DNA from: Bacillus manliponensis
Lineage (GTDB): Bacteria; Bacillota; Bacilli; Bacillales; Bacillaceae_G
DNA: 64,000 nt
Assembly: GCF_000712595.1 (NCBI RefSeq)
Contig: NZ_JOTN01000011.1
Span: 1-64,000, forward strand
Reading direction: 5' to 3'
Shown: positions 8,891 through 17,718 of the stretch, one piece after another
Numbering within the stretch: position 1 is the first letter of the stretch
Layout: every line of letters starts with the position of its first letter
Program-made: the position numbers and the translations under genes
Notes under the pieces: generated by a model
Told to the model about the DNA's origin: nothing
The model's database searches: none
What the model saw: the letters and a program-made list of their open reading frames with translations, nothing else

Positions 8891-9514
8891 TTACACATTT
8901 GCTTCTTCCGAAAAATGTGAAGTATCGCCTTCTAAGTGAATATGATACTGATCACCGTCTACCTCTAAAACTGTCAAGCTAGTTCCGTGCAAAAATGGTG
9001 GATCCCACATATTTGTAATTGCCTTCCCTTTCACAAGAAGTAGGAGCCCTTTTAGAAAAACAGTATGTGTTACAATAAGAACATTTCCAGATTCATGCTT
9101 TGATACAATCATATTGAACATCGAAATAACACGCTGCATCAGCTCATCAAATGTTTCTCCGCCAATCGGTTCATACCGCTCCGTATCACCCCAAAAATGA
9201 TGATGTTGCTCCGGATACATTTGCTTAATTTCTTCGTGTGTTTTCCCTTCCCATTCTCCCATATGAATTTCCCGTAACTGATCGTTAGTAACAATTGTGA
9301 CGTTTTGCTCACCAGTTATTAATTTAGCTGTATCAACTGCTCTTGGGCTTGTACTTGCATACACGGCGTCAAACTTTATATTCTGTAATGATTTTCCTAA
9401 GCGAGTGGCGTTTTCCTTTCCCTTCTCTGTTAAACTTGAATCTTGCCAACCTTGCATTCTCTTTTGAACATTCCACTCTGTTTCACCATGTCTTGTTATA
9501 TATAGTTTCAGCAT
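8891..9514 (-). CDS. histidine phosphatase (phosphoglycerate mutase-like)
   Basis: 207 residues. LYITRHGETEWN holds the catalytic RHG (R8, H9), and VTHTVFLKG supplies the second histidine of the branch-1 phosphohistidine phosphatase fold. The glutamate in HMGEWEGKTHEEI is the general acid. Three in-frame ATGs lie close together; the third, 9 nt after AGGAG, gives the family start. Members hydrolyse small phosphate esters (alpha-ribazole-P, phosphoglycerate and others); the substrate here cannot be told. Confidence 0.87.
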   Translation of the reverse strand: MLKLYITRHGETEWNVQKRMQGWQDSSLTEKGKENATRLGKSLQNIKFDAVYASTSPRAVDTAKLITGEQNVTIVTNDQLREIHMGEWEGKTHEEIKQMYPEQHHHFWGDTERYEPIGGETFDELMQRVISMFNMIVSKHESGNVLIVTHTVFLKGLLLLVKGKAITNMWDPPFLHGTSLTVLEVDGDQYHIHLEGDTSHFSEEANV

Positions 9515-9583
9515 GTACATCATCTCCTACTATTTCAAAATATCCATCTAACCATTATAACATAATTCATATTAATCAGATAA

Positions 9584-10657
9584 TTATCGATATTCCTTTT
9601 CCATTATCGAATACAGAAAATGTGCATCGCGCTCCACTCCACAAATAAGAGCAGAACCTCTTTGATATTGCCATGGCAATCCAATATAATACAAACCTTG
9701 AACCAGACTAACTCCTCTTTTATGGATCGGTAGTCCACTCTCGTTTAATGCTCCTTCTATATCAATCCATTTATAAATTCCTGTAAAACCCGTTGACCAT
9801 ATTATATTTTGTACAGTACATGTACTATCATCTGAAAATGTAACTGTATTCCCTTCTACCATCATTACCTTGGGCTTTACAGCTATTTTCCCTTCTCTAA
9901 TGTACTCTCTACATTCAAAACCAAAAATCGGATCTTTTTTCTTTTGAAACAAGGCACCGCGCCACGTATCCTTTCCTGCATATAGCAGACCTAGTTTCTC
10001 CAACCAAAAAAATATACTCTTCCCCATTACACGGAGTGGTAAAAATGTAAGCGGATGGCTAACTGCCATTGTTACATCCCGGGTTCCAGCAAGTTCTACG
10101 GCGATTTGCGCACCAGAATTCCCTCCCCCAACAACAAGAACCGGTCCATCTGGAATTTGACTTGGTGACTTGTACTGCGAAGAGTGTAGTTGAAACACAG
10201 ACGATAAAGGGCACTGAGAGAACGCTGGGATGAACGGTTTCTGAAATGCGCCTGTTGCAATGATTACATTACGAGCAGATAACACTTCCTTTCCCGTATG
10301 TACTGTAAATATACCGTCTACTTTTTGAACCTTTGAAACTACTGTACGAAGTTGTACCGGTAACTGAAAAAAGGATGCGTATACCTCTAAATAATCAGCA
10401 ACCTCATCTTTTTTTGGAAAAGTCTCTTGATTCCCTTCCATTTGCATTCCTGGCAATGAACTGTATGAATTTGGTGTAAATAATCGTAACGAATCGTACC
10501 TATTTCTCCACGAATCTCCTATTCTTTTCTCTCCATCTACAATTACAAAATCACGTTTTCCCTTCTGTAAATAATATCCAATAGCAAGTCCAGCTTGTCC
10601 TGCACCAATTACGATTGTATCTAGTATAATATCTTCACCCCTTAATTTTTTATCCAA
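9584..10657 (-). CDS. FAD-dependent oxidoreductase (CzcO/monooxygenase-like)
   Basis: About 350 residues with two nucleotide-binding folds: TIVIGAGQAGLAIGYYL for FAD at the N-terminus and VVGGGNSGAQIAVELA for NADPH near residue 175. This is the layout of flavin-containing monooxygenase/thioredoxin reductase-like proteins (YpdA/CzcO group). The start is odd. The only ordinary start codon in frame is TTG at 10657, with no ribosome site, whereas AAGGGGTG lies eight bases before ATT-ATA-CTA, where relatives would carry Met. The ancestral ATG may have become ATA, or ATT may be used. A palindrome lies just upstream. Confidence 0.82.
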   Translation of the reverse strand: MDKKLRGEDIILDTIVIGAGQAGLAIGYYLQKGKRDFVIVDGEKRIGDSWRNRYDSLRLFTPNSYSSLPGMQMEGNQETFPKKDEVADYLEVYASFFQLPVQLRTVVSKVQKVDGIFTVHTGKEVLSARNVIIATGAFQKPFIPAFSQCPLSSVFQLHSSQYKSPSQIPDGPVLVVGGGNSGAQIAVELAGTRDVTMAVSHPLTFLPLRVMGKSIFFWLEKLGLLYAGKDTWRGALFQKKKDPIFGFECREYIREGKIAVKPKVMMVEGNTVTFSDDSTCTVQNIIWSTGFTGIYKWIDIEGALNESGLPIHKRGVSLVQGLYYIGLPWQYQRGSALICGVERDAHFLYSIMEKEYR

Positions 10658-10662
10658 CTATA

Positions 10663-10690
10663 ACATGAATATCTGTTCATATATTCATGT
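10663..10690. promoter_or_regulatory. operator-like palindrome
   Basis: ACATGAATAT and ATATTCATGT form a perfect 10-bp inverted repeat around an 8-bp spacer. It is located in the 185-bp gap between the divergent FAD oxidoreductase and methyltransferase genes. It has the size of a TetR or MarR-type operator, but no regulator gene is adjacent. Confidence 0.4.
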
Positions 10691-10842
10691 ATTAACTTCA
10701 GTTTATCTCTTCCCACTTAACAAGTCAAAGCTTCTTTGATTGCTTTATCACCACTTAAGATTTTTTAAATACTTCTCCTACTATTTTTTAAAATCTCCCC
10801 TATGTACGTAAACTTTATAAATGATAATAAGGAGCGAAAAAT

Positions 10843-11403
10843 ATGAATGCACTTCATTTTATAAAAGAATATATAAAGCACCCTCGTGCTGTTGGTGCAA
10901 TTATGCCAAGTTCTAAAAAATTAGTAAAACAAATAATGGACATTATTTCGTTTCAGAACAACACATGTATTGTTGAATATGGGGCAGGTACTGGTGTGTT
11001 AACAGAACAGCTTATTAAAAATAGACAGCCCCATACCGCTTTACTCATAATTGAGAGAAACAAAAAATTTCATGAAATACTATGTCGCAAATACGGACAT
11101 TTAAATAACATTTACATCGTTCATGGTTCAGCGGAACATATAGAAAAATATATGAAACAATTTTCAATTACGCAGATCGATTACGTCGTATCTGGTCTTC
11201 CGTTCACAAGTTTACCCCCCTCTATGTCACAGCTTATTTTAAAGAAAACGGCTCAGCTTTTAGGGACAAATGGTACGTTCATTACATTTCAATATTCAAA
11301 AGTGAAACAGCCATTTTTCAAAGTTTTTTTCAACCAAATTGAAAATAAGAAAGTATATTGGAATGTACCACCTGCTTACATTTTTACATGTAAAAATATA
11401 TAA
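10843..11403 (+). CDS. phospholipid N-methyltransferase-like SAM methyltransferase
   Basis: 186 residues, class I SAM-dependent methyltransferase related to rRNA adenine dimethylases and bacterial phospholipid N-methyltransferases. IVEYGAGTGVLTE (about 43-55) is motif I, LIIERN the acidic end of strand 2, and SGLPFTSLP the motif IV region typical of PmtA-like proteins. The N-terminus HPRAVGAIMPSSK also matches that group. ATG follows AAGGAG at good spacing. Its TAA stop overlaps the ATAAA boundary of a bcr1 copy. Actual substrate is inferred from family only. Confidence 0.78.
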   Translation: MNALHFIKEYIKHPRAVGAIMPSSKKLVKQIMDIISFQNNTCIVEYGAGTGVLTEQLIKNRQPHTALLIIERNKKFHEILCRKYGHLNNIYIVHGSAEHIEKYMKQFSITQIDYVVSGLPFTSLPPSMSQLILKKTAQLLGTNGTFITFQYSKVKQPFFKVFFNQIENKKVYWNVPPAYIFTCKNI

Positions 11404-11546
11404 AGTGATGCTTTAATTAGTAAAGGTTCTTCATCCTCCACTAATTATTAGCCCAAAGAGTCGGGCTTTTATAGGCCGTTTATCTCCCACTTAAACTTCC
11501 CAAGTTTTTGGGTGGGAGTTTTACAGTCCGCAAATAAAAGGATAAA
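11400..11546 (+). repeat. bcr1-type repeat, divergent
   Basis: Begins ATAAAGTGATGCTTTAATTA and ends AAGGATAAA. All hairpins are still recognisable, including CCCAAAGAGTCGGGC and TCCCACTTAAAC with GGGTGGGAG. The left ATAAA box supplies the TAA stop of the methyltransferase gene. Confidence 0.75.
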
Positions 11547-11549
11547 CAA

Positions 11550-11585
11550 AAAGTATGCACTAGGTTTACTCTGTGCATACTTTTC
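11550..11585. terminator. bidirectional terminator between convergent genes
   Basis: AAAGTATGCAC pairs with GTGCATACTTT, flanked by A and T runs. It serves the plus methyltransferase and the minus DedA gene. Confidence 0.8.
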
Positions 11586-11593
11586 TCTTTCAT

Positions 11594-12202
11594 CTATTTA
11601 GATGTTGCATACTGCTTTATTGGTTTGCTTCGGAAAAATTTCGTACAAATTATTATACTCCCCATTCCGACGATCACATACAATGCATACTCGTATATAA
11701 CTGCCCCAATCTCCCTCGTATGTTCTCCAAAATAGTAACCTACCGTAAAGTATAGCAGTGTCCAAAAGAATCCAGTTGTATAAGCAATCGATGCATATTT
11801 AAAAAAGTTCATTCGATTCACACCAACCAAATATGGCATAACATGTCTCACAATCGGTAAAAAATAACTTATAACAAGAGCATAGCTACCATACTTTTCA
11901 ATCATGTAATTCGATTTCTCTATATACAATTTCATTTTTTTCTTTTTAGATAATCGTTCTAAAACCGGAGTACTGAATTTATAACCAATTACATAGCCAA
12001 TTGATAGTCCTGATACGACACCAAGATATGTTGATAAAAACATTGATACAACTTGTAGCCCTCCAAAAGAAGTTGCCATCCCTCCAGTCATAACGATCAC
12101 TTCACCTGGAATCGGAACCCCTATAATACCGAGCCACAATGAGAAAAACATCGCTGCATGTCCATAATCAGAAATCCACTCTAATAATTGATTTATTTCC
12201 AT
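11594..12202 (-). CDS. DedA family membrane protein
   Basis: 202 residues, about four to five transmembrane segments, with the DedA/SNARE-associated (VTT) domain. GVPIPGEVIVMTGG near residues 28-41 is the acidic re-entrant motif, and FLPIVRHVMPYLVG near 115-130 contains the conserved arginine-proline motif. Members act in the cytoplasmic membrane, with proposed roles in lipid-carrier (C55-P or phosphatidylethanolamine) flipping and proton-motive-force homeostasis. ATG preceded by GGAG. Single-gene unit ending at the shared terminator. Confidence 0.87.
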   Translation of the reverse strand: MEINQLLEWISDYGHAAMFFSLWLGIIGVPIPGEVIVMTGGMATSFGGLQVVSMFLSTYLGVVSGLSIGYVIGYKFSTPVLERLSKKKKMKLYIEKSNYMIEKYGSYALVISYFLPIVRHVMPYLVGVNRMNFFKYASIAYTTGFFWTLLYFTVGYYFGEHTREIGAVIYEYALYVIVGMGSIIICTKFFRSKPIKQYATSK

Positions 12203-12332
12203 GATACCCGCTCCTAGTTTCCTAATTTTTATAATTTATGTAAGTAATCTTAAATAAAATACCTTAAGAAACTAGAAGTGAAATTCTTAATTTTTTTTAA
12301 AGTTTATATACAATTTTATAAGTAACAAATAT

Positions 12333-12360
12333 GAGACCTCCAAAAAATAAAGAAGGTCTC
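12333..12360 (-). terminator. hairpin after the anti-sigma gene
   Basis: GAGACCT and AGGTCTC arms around an A-rich loop, just downstream of the anti-sigma stop. The T tract on the minus strand is poor, so the terminator call is moderate. Confidence 0.5.
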
Positions 12361-12371
12361 TGTCAATCACA

Positions 12372-13466
12372 TTATTTCTCTAACTCGATTACAATATCCC
12401 CCATCACAAATTCTTCACTTGGACGTGATGTTTTCGGCACTTTAATTTTCTTTTCTTTCCCATCAACAAATTCCACTCCACCATGATTACTTGCATTATG
12501 TGTTCTAAGCGTGATATGAGGTGTAACAATTAGTTTCTTCGCATTCGGATTTAACTTTTGAAACGTATCACTCCAGTTAATATTGTAAGAATCTTTACCA
12601 CTTCCTCCATTCCCTTCACCTACATACTCATTCCCTAAATCATCTTTTATTTTTAGTTGTACATCAACGGCATCCCAGTCTTTTCTTACTTTTTCATCAA
12701 TCTCTTGGCTGTAGTAAATGACAAACGACATTGGCGTGAATGATAATTTTTCAATATTAACTTTGACGCCATCTTGCTCCATGCTTTTATTTACTAGTTG
12801 CTTTTTATTTTCAGTTGCTTTCACAGAGAAAGCGAAATTCCAGTTACCTTCAATTTTTTCCTTTTTATCTAGAAGTTCTATTTTTTCTATATCCCACTTT
12901 ACATTTGCAACATCTTTTTCTTCAGCGTTATCATGAGAAGCTGTTACGATTCCTACATAATTATTTCCATCTACTTTTGACACTTTAGAACTTCCGGTCA
13001 TCCCTTCTGAATCTTGAATGTCTACCCACTCAAATAAGGCCGGGTCATCTCCTAAATCCCGTTCACTCGTCATCGAATACGTCATCGTCATTGTCCTTCC
13101 GTCAAACACGACATCATTCACGGTTATCCTTATGCCATTACTTTCTTCTGTCATATTCATTTCTTTTGAGAGTTCTTTATAATTTGTATAAAGTCCTAGC
13201 TTATCACCTGCTAAAAATTTAAATACATCACCTATAATTGGTAAGCTACCCGCGTAAGTTGGAAAAGCCACACTAAATGTTGTAGCTGATATCGTTACAA
13301 TAATCGACGCCGCCACAACTCTCGTTTTCCATCCCGCTTTTTTCTTTTTCATCGATTGTTTTACATATTTTTTTACTTTTTCTTTTTCAAAATCACTTAC
13401 TTCCATCTCTATCATTTCACTTTCATCTATATCAACTTCATGTAATAACTCATATACATCTTTCAT
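12372..13466 (-). CDS. DUF4179 anti-sigma factor
   Basis: 364 residues. The cytoplasmic N-terminal part (about 1-45, rich in E and K) is the presumed sigma-binding region. One transmembrane helix follows at about 48-69 (VVAASIIVTISATTFSVAF), then a DUF4179 segment (YAGSLPIIGDVFKFL) and a long extracellular beta-rich domain. The ATG overlaps the TGA of the sigma gene (ATGA), so the two are translated as a pair. In such systems the membrane protein holds its ECF sigma inactive until an envelope signal arrives. The signal is unknown. Confidence 0.85.
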   Translation of the reverse strand: MKDVYELLHEVDIDESEMIEMEVSDFEKEKVKKYVKQSMKKKKAGWKTRVVAASIIVTISATTFSVAFPTYAGSLPIIGDVFKFLAGDKLGLYTNYKELSKEMNMTEESNGIRITVNDVVFDGRTMTMTYSMTSERDLGDDPALFEWVDIQDSEGMTGSSKVSKVDGNNYVGIVTASHDNAEEKDVANVKWDIEKIELLDKKEKIEGNWNFAFSVKATENKKQLVNKSMEQDGVKVNIEKLSFTPMSFVIYYSQEIDEKVRKDWDAVDVQLKIKDDLGNEYVGEGNGGSGKDSYNINWSDTFQKLNPNAKKLIVTPHITLRTHNASNHGGVEFVDGKEKKIKVPKTSRPSEEFVMGDIVIELEK

Positions 13467-14029
13467 ATTGCGCTACCTCCTACCTTCAAGTGCATTCCTT
13501 TTTTATAAAGCTTTTTCTTCCCTCTATAAACACGGTTGTCGACTGCCGATGTTGTTAGACTAAATTTCTTTGCTATCTCTTCTGTTTTGGTACCAAGCAA
13601 GTATTTCATAATGAAAATTTCACGATCCACAAACTCTAATTCATTTATTAACTGAATTAGTTCCGACCTATTTTCCATTAAAATCAGTTCATCTTCTACT
13701 GAGTTCTTTCCCTCAACATCAACATAATCAGCTGTAACCTCTACTTGTTTCGTTACTTTTCTGTAATAATCAATCGCTTTAAACTTTGCAATTTTTGTAA
13801 TCCATTTTTTAAAATCTGCAGCATCACCATCAAACTTGTTGGCATGCTCCCAAACTGCTAGAAAAATATCGTTCATGCACTCGTCTATCACACCATCGTT
13901 TCCAAGCGGGGCAAGAATTTTATATGTAATCCCCTTTACTAACGGTAAATACGTATCAACAACAAAGTTTAATGCGTCTTCTTTTTGCCGCTGCAATCGC
14001 TTTATAAAATTTTTCTCATTTGCTTTCAT
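13463..14029 (-). CDS. ECF-type RNA polymerase sigma factor
   Basis: 188 residues. Region 2 spans about 20-90 (YLPLVKGITYKIL, DECMNDIFLAVWEHANKF, WITKIAKFKAIDYYRK); region 4 follows (LEFVDREIFIMKYLLGTKTEEIA with the helix-turn-helix FSLTTSAVDNRVYRGKKKL). ATG at 14029 has AAAGGAG eight bases upstream; an in-frame TTG two codons earlier is less likely. It is coupled to the DUF4179 anti-sigma gene by an ATGA overlap. No clear autoregulated ECF promoter could be picked out upstream. Confidence 0.9.
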   Translation of the reverse strand: MKANEKNFIKRLQRQKEDALNFVVDTYLPLVKGITYKILAPLGNDGVIDECMNDIFLAVWEHANKFDGDAADFKKWITKIAKFKAIDYYRKVTKQVEVTADYVDVEGKNSVEDELILMENRSELIQLINELEFVDREIFIMKYLLGTKTEEIAKKFSLTTSAVDNRVYRGKKKLYKKGMHLKVGGSAI

Positions 14030-14149
14030 ACACAAGGCTCCTTTTGTTTTTGTAAAAGCTTTTACACTTTATACAACGTATGGGACAAGATTTTCTCTCA
14101 TATTTTATATTATTTTTTTGATATAATTTAATGGAATAATTTAAACATA

Positions 14150-14178
14150 ACAAAAGAAGGTTCCATCATGAAACCTCC
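14150..14178 (-). terminator. terminator overlapping a stop codon
   Basis: GAGGTTTCA and TGGAACCTTC pair around the TGA of the small membrane protein gene and are followed by TTTTGTT on the minus strand. Confidence 0.6.
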
Positions 14179-14414
14179 TCTTCTCTCTGCTTCTTCGCAA
14201 AAAAAATAACAATTACAGCAATCATCCATAGTAGAAACACACATGCAATATATGGATAAGATGACACTTCAAACGCATGTAATATATAATCGACCACCGT
14301 TGGATTTTCTTTATATTGAATAACACCTTGACTAGCTGTGCCACTAAAAAATAAAAAGATGAAAAAACCACATAGACTCATCACAAACTGAATGATATAT
14401 CCGAGATAATTCAT
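14166..14414 (-). CDS. small two-helix membrane protein, unknown
   Basis: 82 residues starting MNYLGYIIQFVMSLCGFFIF, with two hydrophobic segments (about 3-23 and 52-72) and a charged tail KKQREEEVS. ATG 14414 has AAGGGGAAGAGA directly upstream; the frame is open further but without a ribosome site. No family recognised. It lies alone between the sigma factor and bshB2 genes, with terminators on both sides. Confidence 0.7.
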   Translation of the reverse strand: MNYLGYIIQFVMSLCGFFIFLFFSGTASQGVIQYKENPTVVDYILHAFEVSSYPYIACVFLLWMIAVIVIFFAKKQREEEVS

Positions 14415-14481
14415 TCTCTTCCCCTTTCTCAAAAAGGTTATATTATACCATTTCACAAATCCTTTCAAATATCCTTCACAA

Positions 14482-14516
14482 AAATAAACCTATTCGCATT
14501 TTCGAATAGGTTTATC
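14482..14516 (-). terminator. terminator of the bshB2 operon
   Basis: AATAAACCTATTCG pairs with CGAATAGGTTTAT around CATTTT, just after the bshB2 stop. Confidence 0.75.
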
Positions 14517-14519
14517 GTT

Positions 14520-15182
14520 TTAATCCCACTTATAAGTCCAAAATATTTCTTTTTGAAGCCAGTTCACCGTTGATTGGTCATTGTTTTTCAACTTCGCTTC
14601 CATCTCTTCTAGCATCGCCCCTGTTTGGGAACGATGTGCACGTAATGCATTTAATTTTTGTTCAAATACTTCACTTACATCTCGTACAATATCTGGTTTA
14701 CCTAAAACTTCTTCACGATTTTTCGTGATTGCAACAGCATGAATCACTGGACGATTTTCCTTTGGCATACGAGATACCGCGCGAACAGTTGCACGCCCAA
14801 ATGCATCATGATCTGGGTGAACTCCATGTTCTGGATAAAACGTAATAATGAGCGACGGATGCACATCACGAATAACGGCCTCGATTTTATCTGCAACAAA
14901 GTCCACATCCTCAAATTCTAGCGTTTTATCGTGGAAACCAAGTAGACGTAAATCATCAACTCCCATTACTTTGCATGCATCTTTCAATTCTTTTTCACGA
15001 ATGCTTGGGATTGTTTCACGATTAGCGAATACATTTTTCCCCATATTACGGCCCATCTGTCCAAGTGTTCCGCAAGCATATGTCACAGGTACTCCTTCGT
15101 TTCTGAATAAACGAATTGTCCCTCCTGCCGCAAACGATTCATCATCTGGATGCGGAAATATAACAAGTACATGTTTCTCCAT
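14520..15182 (-). CDS. bshB2: bacillithiol biosynthesis deacetylase BshB2
   Basis: 220-residue PIG-L/LmbE zinc deacetylase. FPHPDDES (H11, D13, D14) and HGVHPDHDAFG hold the zinc ligands and catalytic residues. BshB enzymes remove the acetyl group from GlcNAc-malate (and can act as bacillithiol S-conjugate amidases) in the cytoplasm. The identification as BshB2 rather than BshB1 rests on the length and on the yojF homologue 15 bp upstream on the same strand, the same pair as yojG-yojF in B. subtilis. ATG with GGAGGG upstream. Confidence 0.87.
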   Translation of the reverse strand: MEKHVLVIFPHPDDESFAAGGTIRLFRNEGVPVTYACGTLGQMGRNMGKNVFANRETIPSIREKELKDACKVMGVDDLRLLGFHDKTLEFEDVDFVADKIEAVIRDVHPSLIITFYPEHGVHPDHDAFGRATVRAVSRMPKENRPVIHAVAITKNREEVLGKPDIVRDVSEVFEQKLNALRAHRSQTGAMLEEMEAKLKNNDQSTVNWLQKEIFWTYKWD

Positions 15183-15197
15183 AATGATCCCTCCTTC

Positions 15198-15548
15198 TTA
15201 TGCAAATGGTGTCATACTTAATTGTAGTGCTACTGCTAGGCGCCCTTTATCATCATGTCCTGCTAGTAATAGACGGTTATGTTCATCTTTTTCCCAGTGT
15301 GTAATTCCTTCCGCATATACCCATCCGTGCTCCATCTTTAAACCGATGCGGTATGGATTCGTTCCAGTAATTTTACCACGTTCAAAGCGAATAACCGTGT
15401 TACGAATAAACGCTCCGACAGTCATTACTTTTTCATTTACATGAGATGCATATGCACCGTTTGTTGTTTCTAAATGAAGGTATATATCTTCATTTGCAAA
15501 TTCATTAATTATATCTTGAATGATATTTGTATTTTTGATTATTTCCAT
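15198..15548 (-). CDS. yojF: YojF family protein (DUF1806)
   Basis: 116 residues, recognised as the YojF/DUF1806 family by its sequence (YLHLETTNGAYAS, GAFIRN, MEHGWVYAEGITHW) and by its fixed position in front of bshB2. Small soluble beta-rich protein with no known catalytic motif. Its role is unproven; the tight coupling suggests it supports the deacetylase or bacillithiol metabolism. A GAGGTG ribosome site precedes ATG. Confidence 0.82.
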   Translation of the reverse strand: MEIIKNTNIIQDIINEFANEDIYLHLETTNGAYASHVNEKVMTVGAFIRNTVIRFERGKITGTNPYRIGLKMEHGWVYAEGITHWEKDEHNRLLLAGHDDKGRLAVALQLSMTPFA

Positions 15549-15812
15549 CGGATTTCACCTCTTTTAAACCAGTTTACGCAAAAAGATTACAAATTGCTAT
15601 CTTTATAATAGAGGACTATGAATACTTTTCCTATTTTTTTGCTCTTTTATTTTTATTTTTTATTATGGTATGTGAAATTATAAAATGTGAATCCAATTAT
15701 ATTTTCTTTTCTTTCTCGATTTAAATTTGTTACAATAAACTTTGCGCAGAGGGACATGTTTTTTTCATACTAAATACACACTAATGTGTATAACATTTCA
15801 AAGAAGGTGAAC

Positions 15813-17141
15813 ATGTTGGATCATTCAACACAAGAAATAGCAAACTGGCAATATTACTTTGCGATTGCAACATTTTTAATAGCATATGGCTTTATTATCT
15901 CTGAGAAAATAAACCGTGCTATCGTTGCATTGCTTGGCGCTGCAATTATGATTATTATTGGCGTTGTAGAATTACGTACTGCTTTCACATCGCACATTCA
16001 ATGGGAAACGATTACACTTTTAATCGGGATGATGATTCTCGTCCATATTACAAGTAAATCTGGTGTGTTTGAGTATGTAGCTATTAAAACTGCGAAAGCA
16101 GCTGGTGGAAAACCGATTCGAATTTTAATGTTTTTATCCCTCCTATGCGCGGTCGGCTCTGCCTTTTTAGATAATGTAACAACCGTATTATTAATTGTCC
16201 CTGTTACATTGTCAATTACACGTATTTTACACATATCTCCTATTCCGTTTTTCATGTCGGAAATTTTGTTTGCGAACATTGGAGGTACAGCAACACTTGT
16301 TGGTGACCCGCCGAACATTATGATTGGCTCGGCAAACCCACATTTAACGTTTAATGCATTTTTATTTAACTTAGCACCAATCGTTATTATTATTTCTGTT
16401 GTGACACTTGGCATTATTTATTTTATATACCGAAACCATTTCACAACGACAGAAAAACAAATCGCTACGTTAATGGCATTAGATGAAAAAGAGTACATTC
16501 GGGACCGTAAATTACTTATCAAATCATTATCTGTTTTAGCTGGTACCATTTTAGGATTTATTCTTCATTCTGTTATTCATGTTGATGCAGCTGTTGTTGC
16601 GATGACTGGTGCAACACTACTCATGTTAATTGGTGTAAAACAGCACGAACTAGAAGATGTATTTGCCCACGTAGAATGGGTAACAATTTTCTTCTTTGCA
16701 GGCTTATTCGTTCTCGTTGGTGGTCTCCAAGACATTGGGCTCATTTCATCATTAGCAAACGGTGTATTAGAAGTAACAAACGGGGACATTAGCTTTGCGG
16801 CAATTTTAATTTTATGGGTATCAGGGATTGCCTCGGCAACAATTGATAACATTCCATTTGTCGCAACGATGATTCCACTTATTAATGATTTAGCGACAGG
16901 ACTTGGCCTTTCAGCCGATTCCCCGCAAATTGAAGTACTATGGTGGTCATTGGCACTTGGCGCTTGTCTAGGTGGAAACGGTACACTTATCGGTGCTTCT
17001 GCAAACGTTGTTGTCGCAGGAATGGCAAGACGCGAAGGATACGAATTTTCATACTTTACTTTCTTAAAAATTGGTTTCCCGCTTACAATTCTTGCATTAT
17101 TATTATCACACGCATATATCTATATTAGATATTTAATGTAA
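15813..17141 (+). CDS. ArsB/NhaD family ion transporter
   Basis: 442 residues, about eleven or twelve transmembrane helices. AFLDNVTTVLLIVPVT and NIGGTATLVGDPPNIMIG in the first half and ATIDNIPFVATMIP with GGNGTLIGASANVVVAG in the second half are the two inverted repeats of the ion transporter (CitMHS/ArsB/NhaD) superfamily. Substrate could be sodium/proton, arsenite or a dicarboxylate; with no arsenic genes nearby, an antiporter role is as likely. ATG 15813 follows GAAGGTGA; the open frame upstream lacks a ribosome site. Confidence 0.85.
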   Translation: MLDHSTQEIANWQYYFAIATFLIAYGFIISEKINRAIVALLGAAIMIIIGVVELRTAFTSHIQWETITLLIGMMILVHITSKSGVFEYVAIKTAKAAGGKPIRILMFLSLLCAVGSAFLDNVTTVLLIVPVTLSITRILHISPIPFFMSEILFANIGGTATLVGDPPNIMIGSANPHLTFNAFLFNLAPIVIIISVVTLGIIYFIYRNHFTTTEKQIATLMALDEKEYIRDRKLLIKSLSVLAGTILGFILHSVIHVDAAVVAMTGATLLMLIGVKQHELEDVFAHVEWVTIFFFAGLFVLVGGLQDIGLISSLANGVLEVTNGDISFAAILILWVSGIASATIDNIPFVATMIPLINDLATGLGLSADSPQIEVLWWSLALGACLGGNGTLIGASANVVVAGMARREGYEFSYFTFLKIGFPLTILALLLSHAYIYIRYLM

Positions 17142-17142
17142 A

Positions 17143-17174
17143 AAAAGGTTGCAGCTTTTCACGCTGCAACCTTT
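17143..17174. terminator. bidirectional terminator
   Basis: AAAGGTTGCAGC and GCTGCAACCTTT form a perfect 12-bp stem between the convergent transporter and GNAT genes. Confidence 0.85.
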
Positions 17175-17179
17175 CTATT

Positions 17180-17707
17180 TTATTCAAAAAATGCTTTTGA
17201 ATATTGTACAACGCCGCTTACATTTTGAAGTGCTCCTTCTTGTAATTGCAACGCCATAAACGCTTCGTCTGGAACCTCAAATGGCGCTCGTATCCCCCAT
17301 AAAGATGCACGTTTAAATCCAAACTTCGGATAATAGTTCTCATGTCCTAATACGATAACTGACTCATACCCAAGCTCTTTTGCTCTTTTTAACGCTTCTA
17401 TAATAAGCTGTTTCCCAATTCCTTTTCCTTGATATCCCTCTTTCACCGAAACTGGGGCAAGTGCTAATGATACTGTAGATGTATCTTCATTTATAATCTT
17501 AACTTCCGATAATAAAATGTGTCCGATAATGTCTTCTTCTACTGCAACTAATGATAACGCTGGAATAAACGCTTCACTTTTTCGTAAACGACTCACAAGC
17601 TCATGTTCTTTCCCATCGCTAAATGGTGCGTGCAAAAACGCTTCTTTTACTACTTCTTCTGTTTGCTCATAATCTTCTCTTTCTTCTTGTCGAATCTTTA
17701 TACTCAT
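17180..17707 (-). CDS. GNAT N-acetyltransferase (YhbS-like)
   Basis: 175 residues. The acetyl-CoA loop is VKEGYQGKGIGKQLIIEAL (about 93-111), followed by VLGHENYYPKFGF, typical of the YhbS subgroup. Cytoplasmic acetyltransferase of unknown acceptor. It lies 11 bp downstream of the MutS2-like gene on the same strand, so co-transcription is likely. ATG preceded by AGGAGAC. Confidence 0.85.
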   Translation of the reverse strand: MSIKIRQEEREDYEQTEEVVKEAFLHAPFSDGKEHELVSRLRKSEAFIPALSLVAVEEDIIGHILLSEVKIINEDTSTVSLALAPVSVKEGYQGKGIGKQLIIEALKRAKELGYESVIVLGHENYYPKFGFKRASLWGIRAPFEVPDEAFMALQLQEGALQNVSGVVQYSKAFFE

Positions 17708-17718
17708 ATCATTGTCTC

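Noticed and set aside
14848-15444. Plus-strand open frame of 198 codons opposite bshB2 and yojF.
   Set aside because: It is a shadow: no ribosome site, composition antisense to two recognised genes, and no domain.
15549-15812. Possible riboswitch in the leader before the ArsB/NhaD gene.
   Set aside because: I see a TACAAT -10-like box but no conserved aptamer core or terminator/antiterminator pair.
15998-16852. Minus-strand frames of 138 and 91 codons inside the ArsB/NhaD transporter.
   Set aside because: Antisense shadows of a membrane protein gene with clear family motifs.
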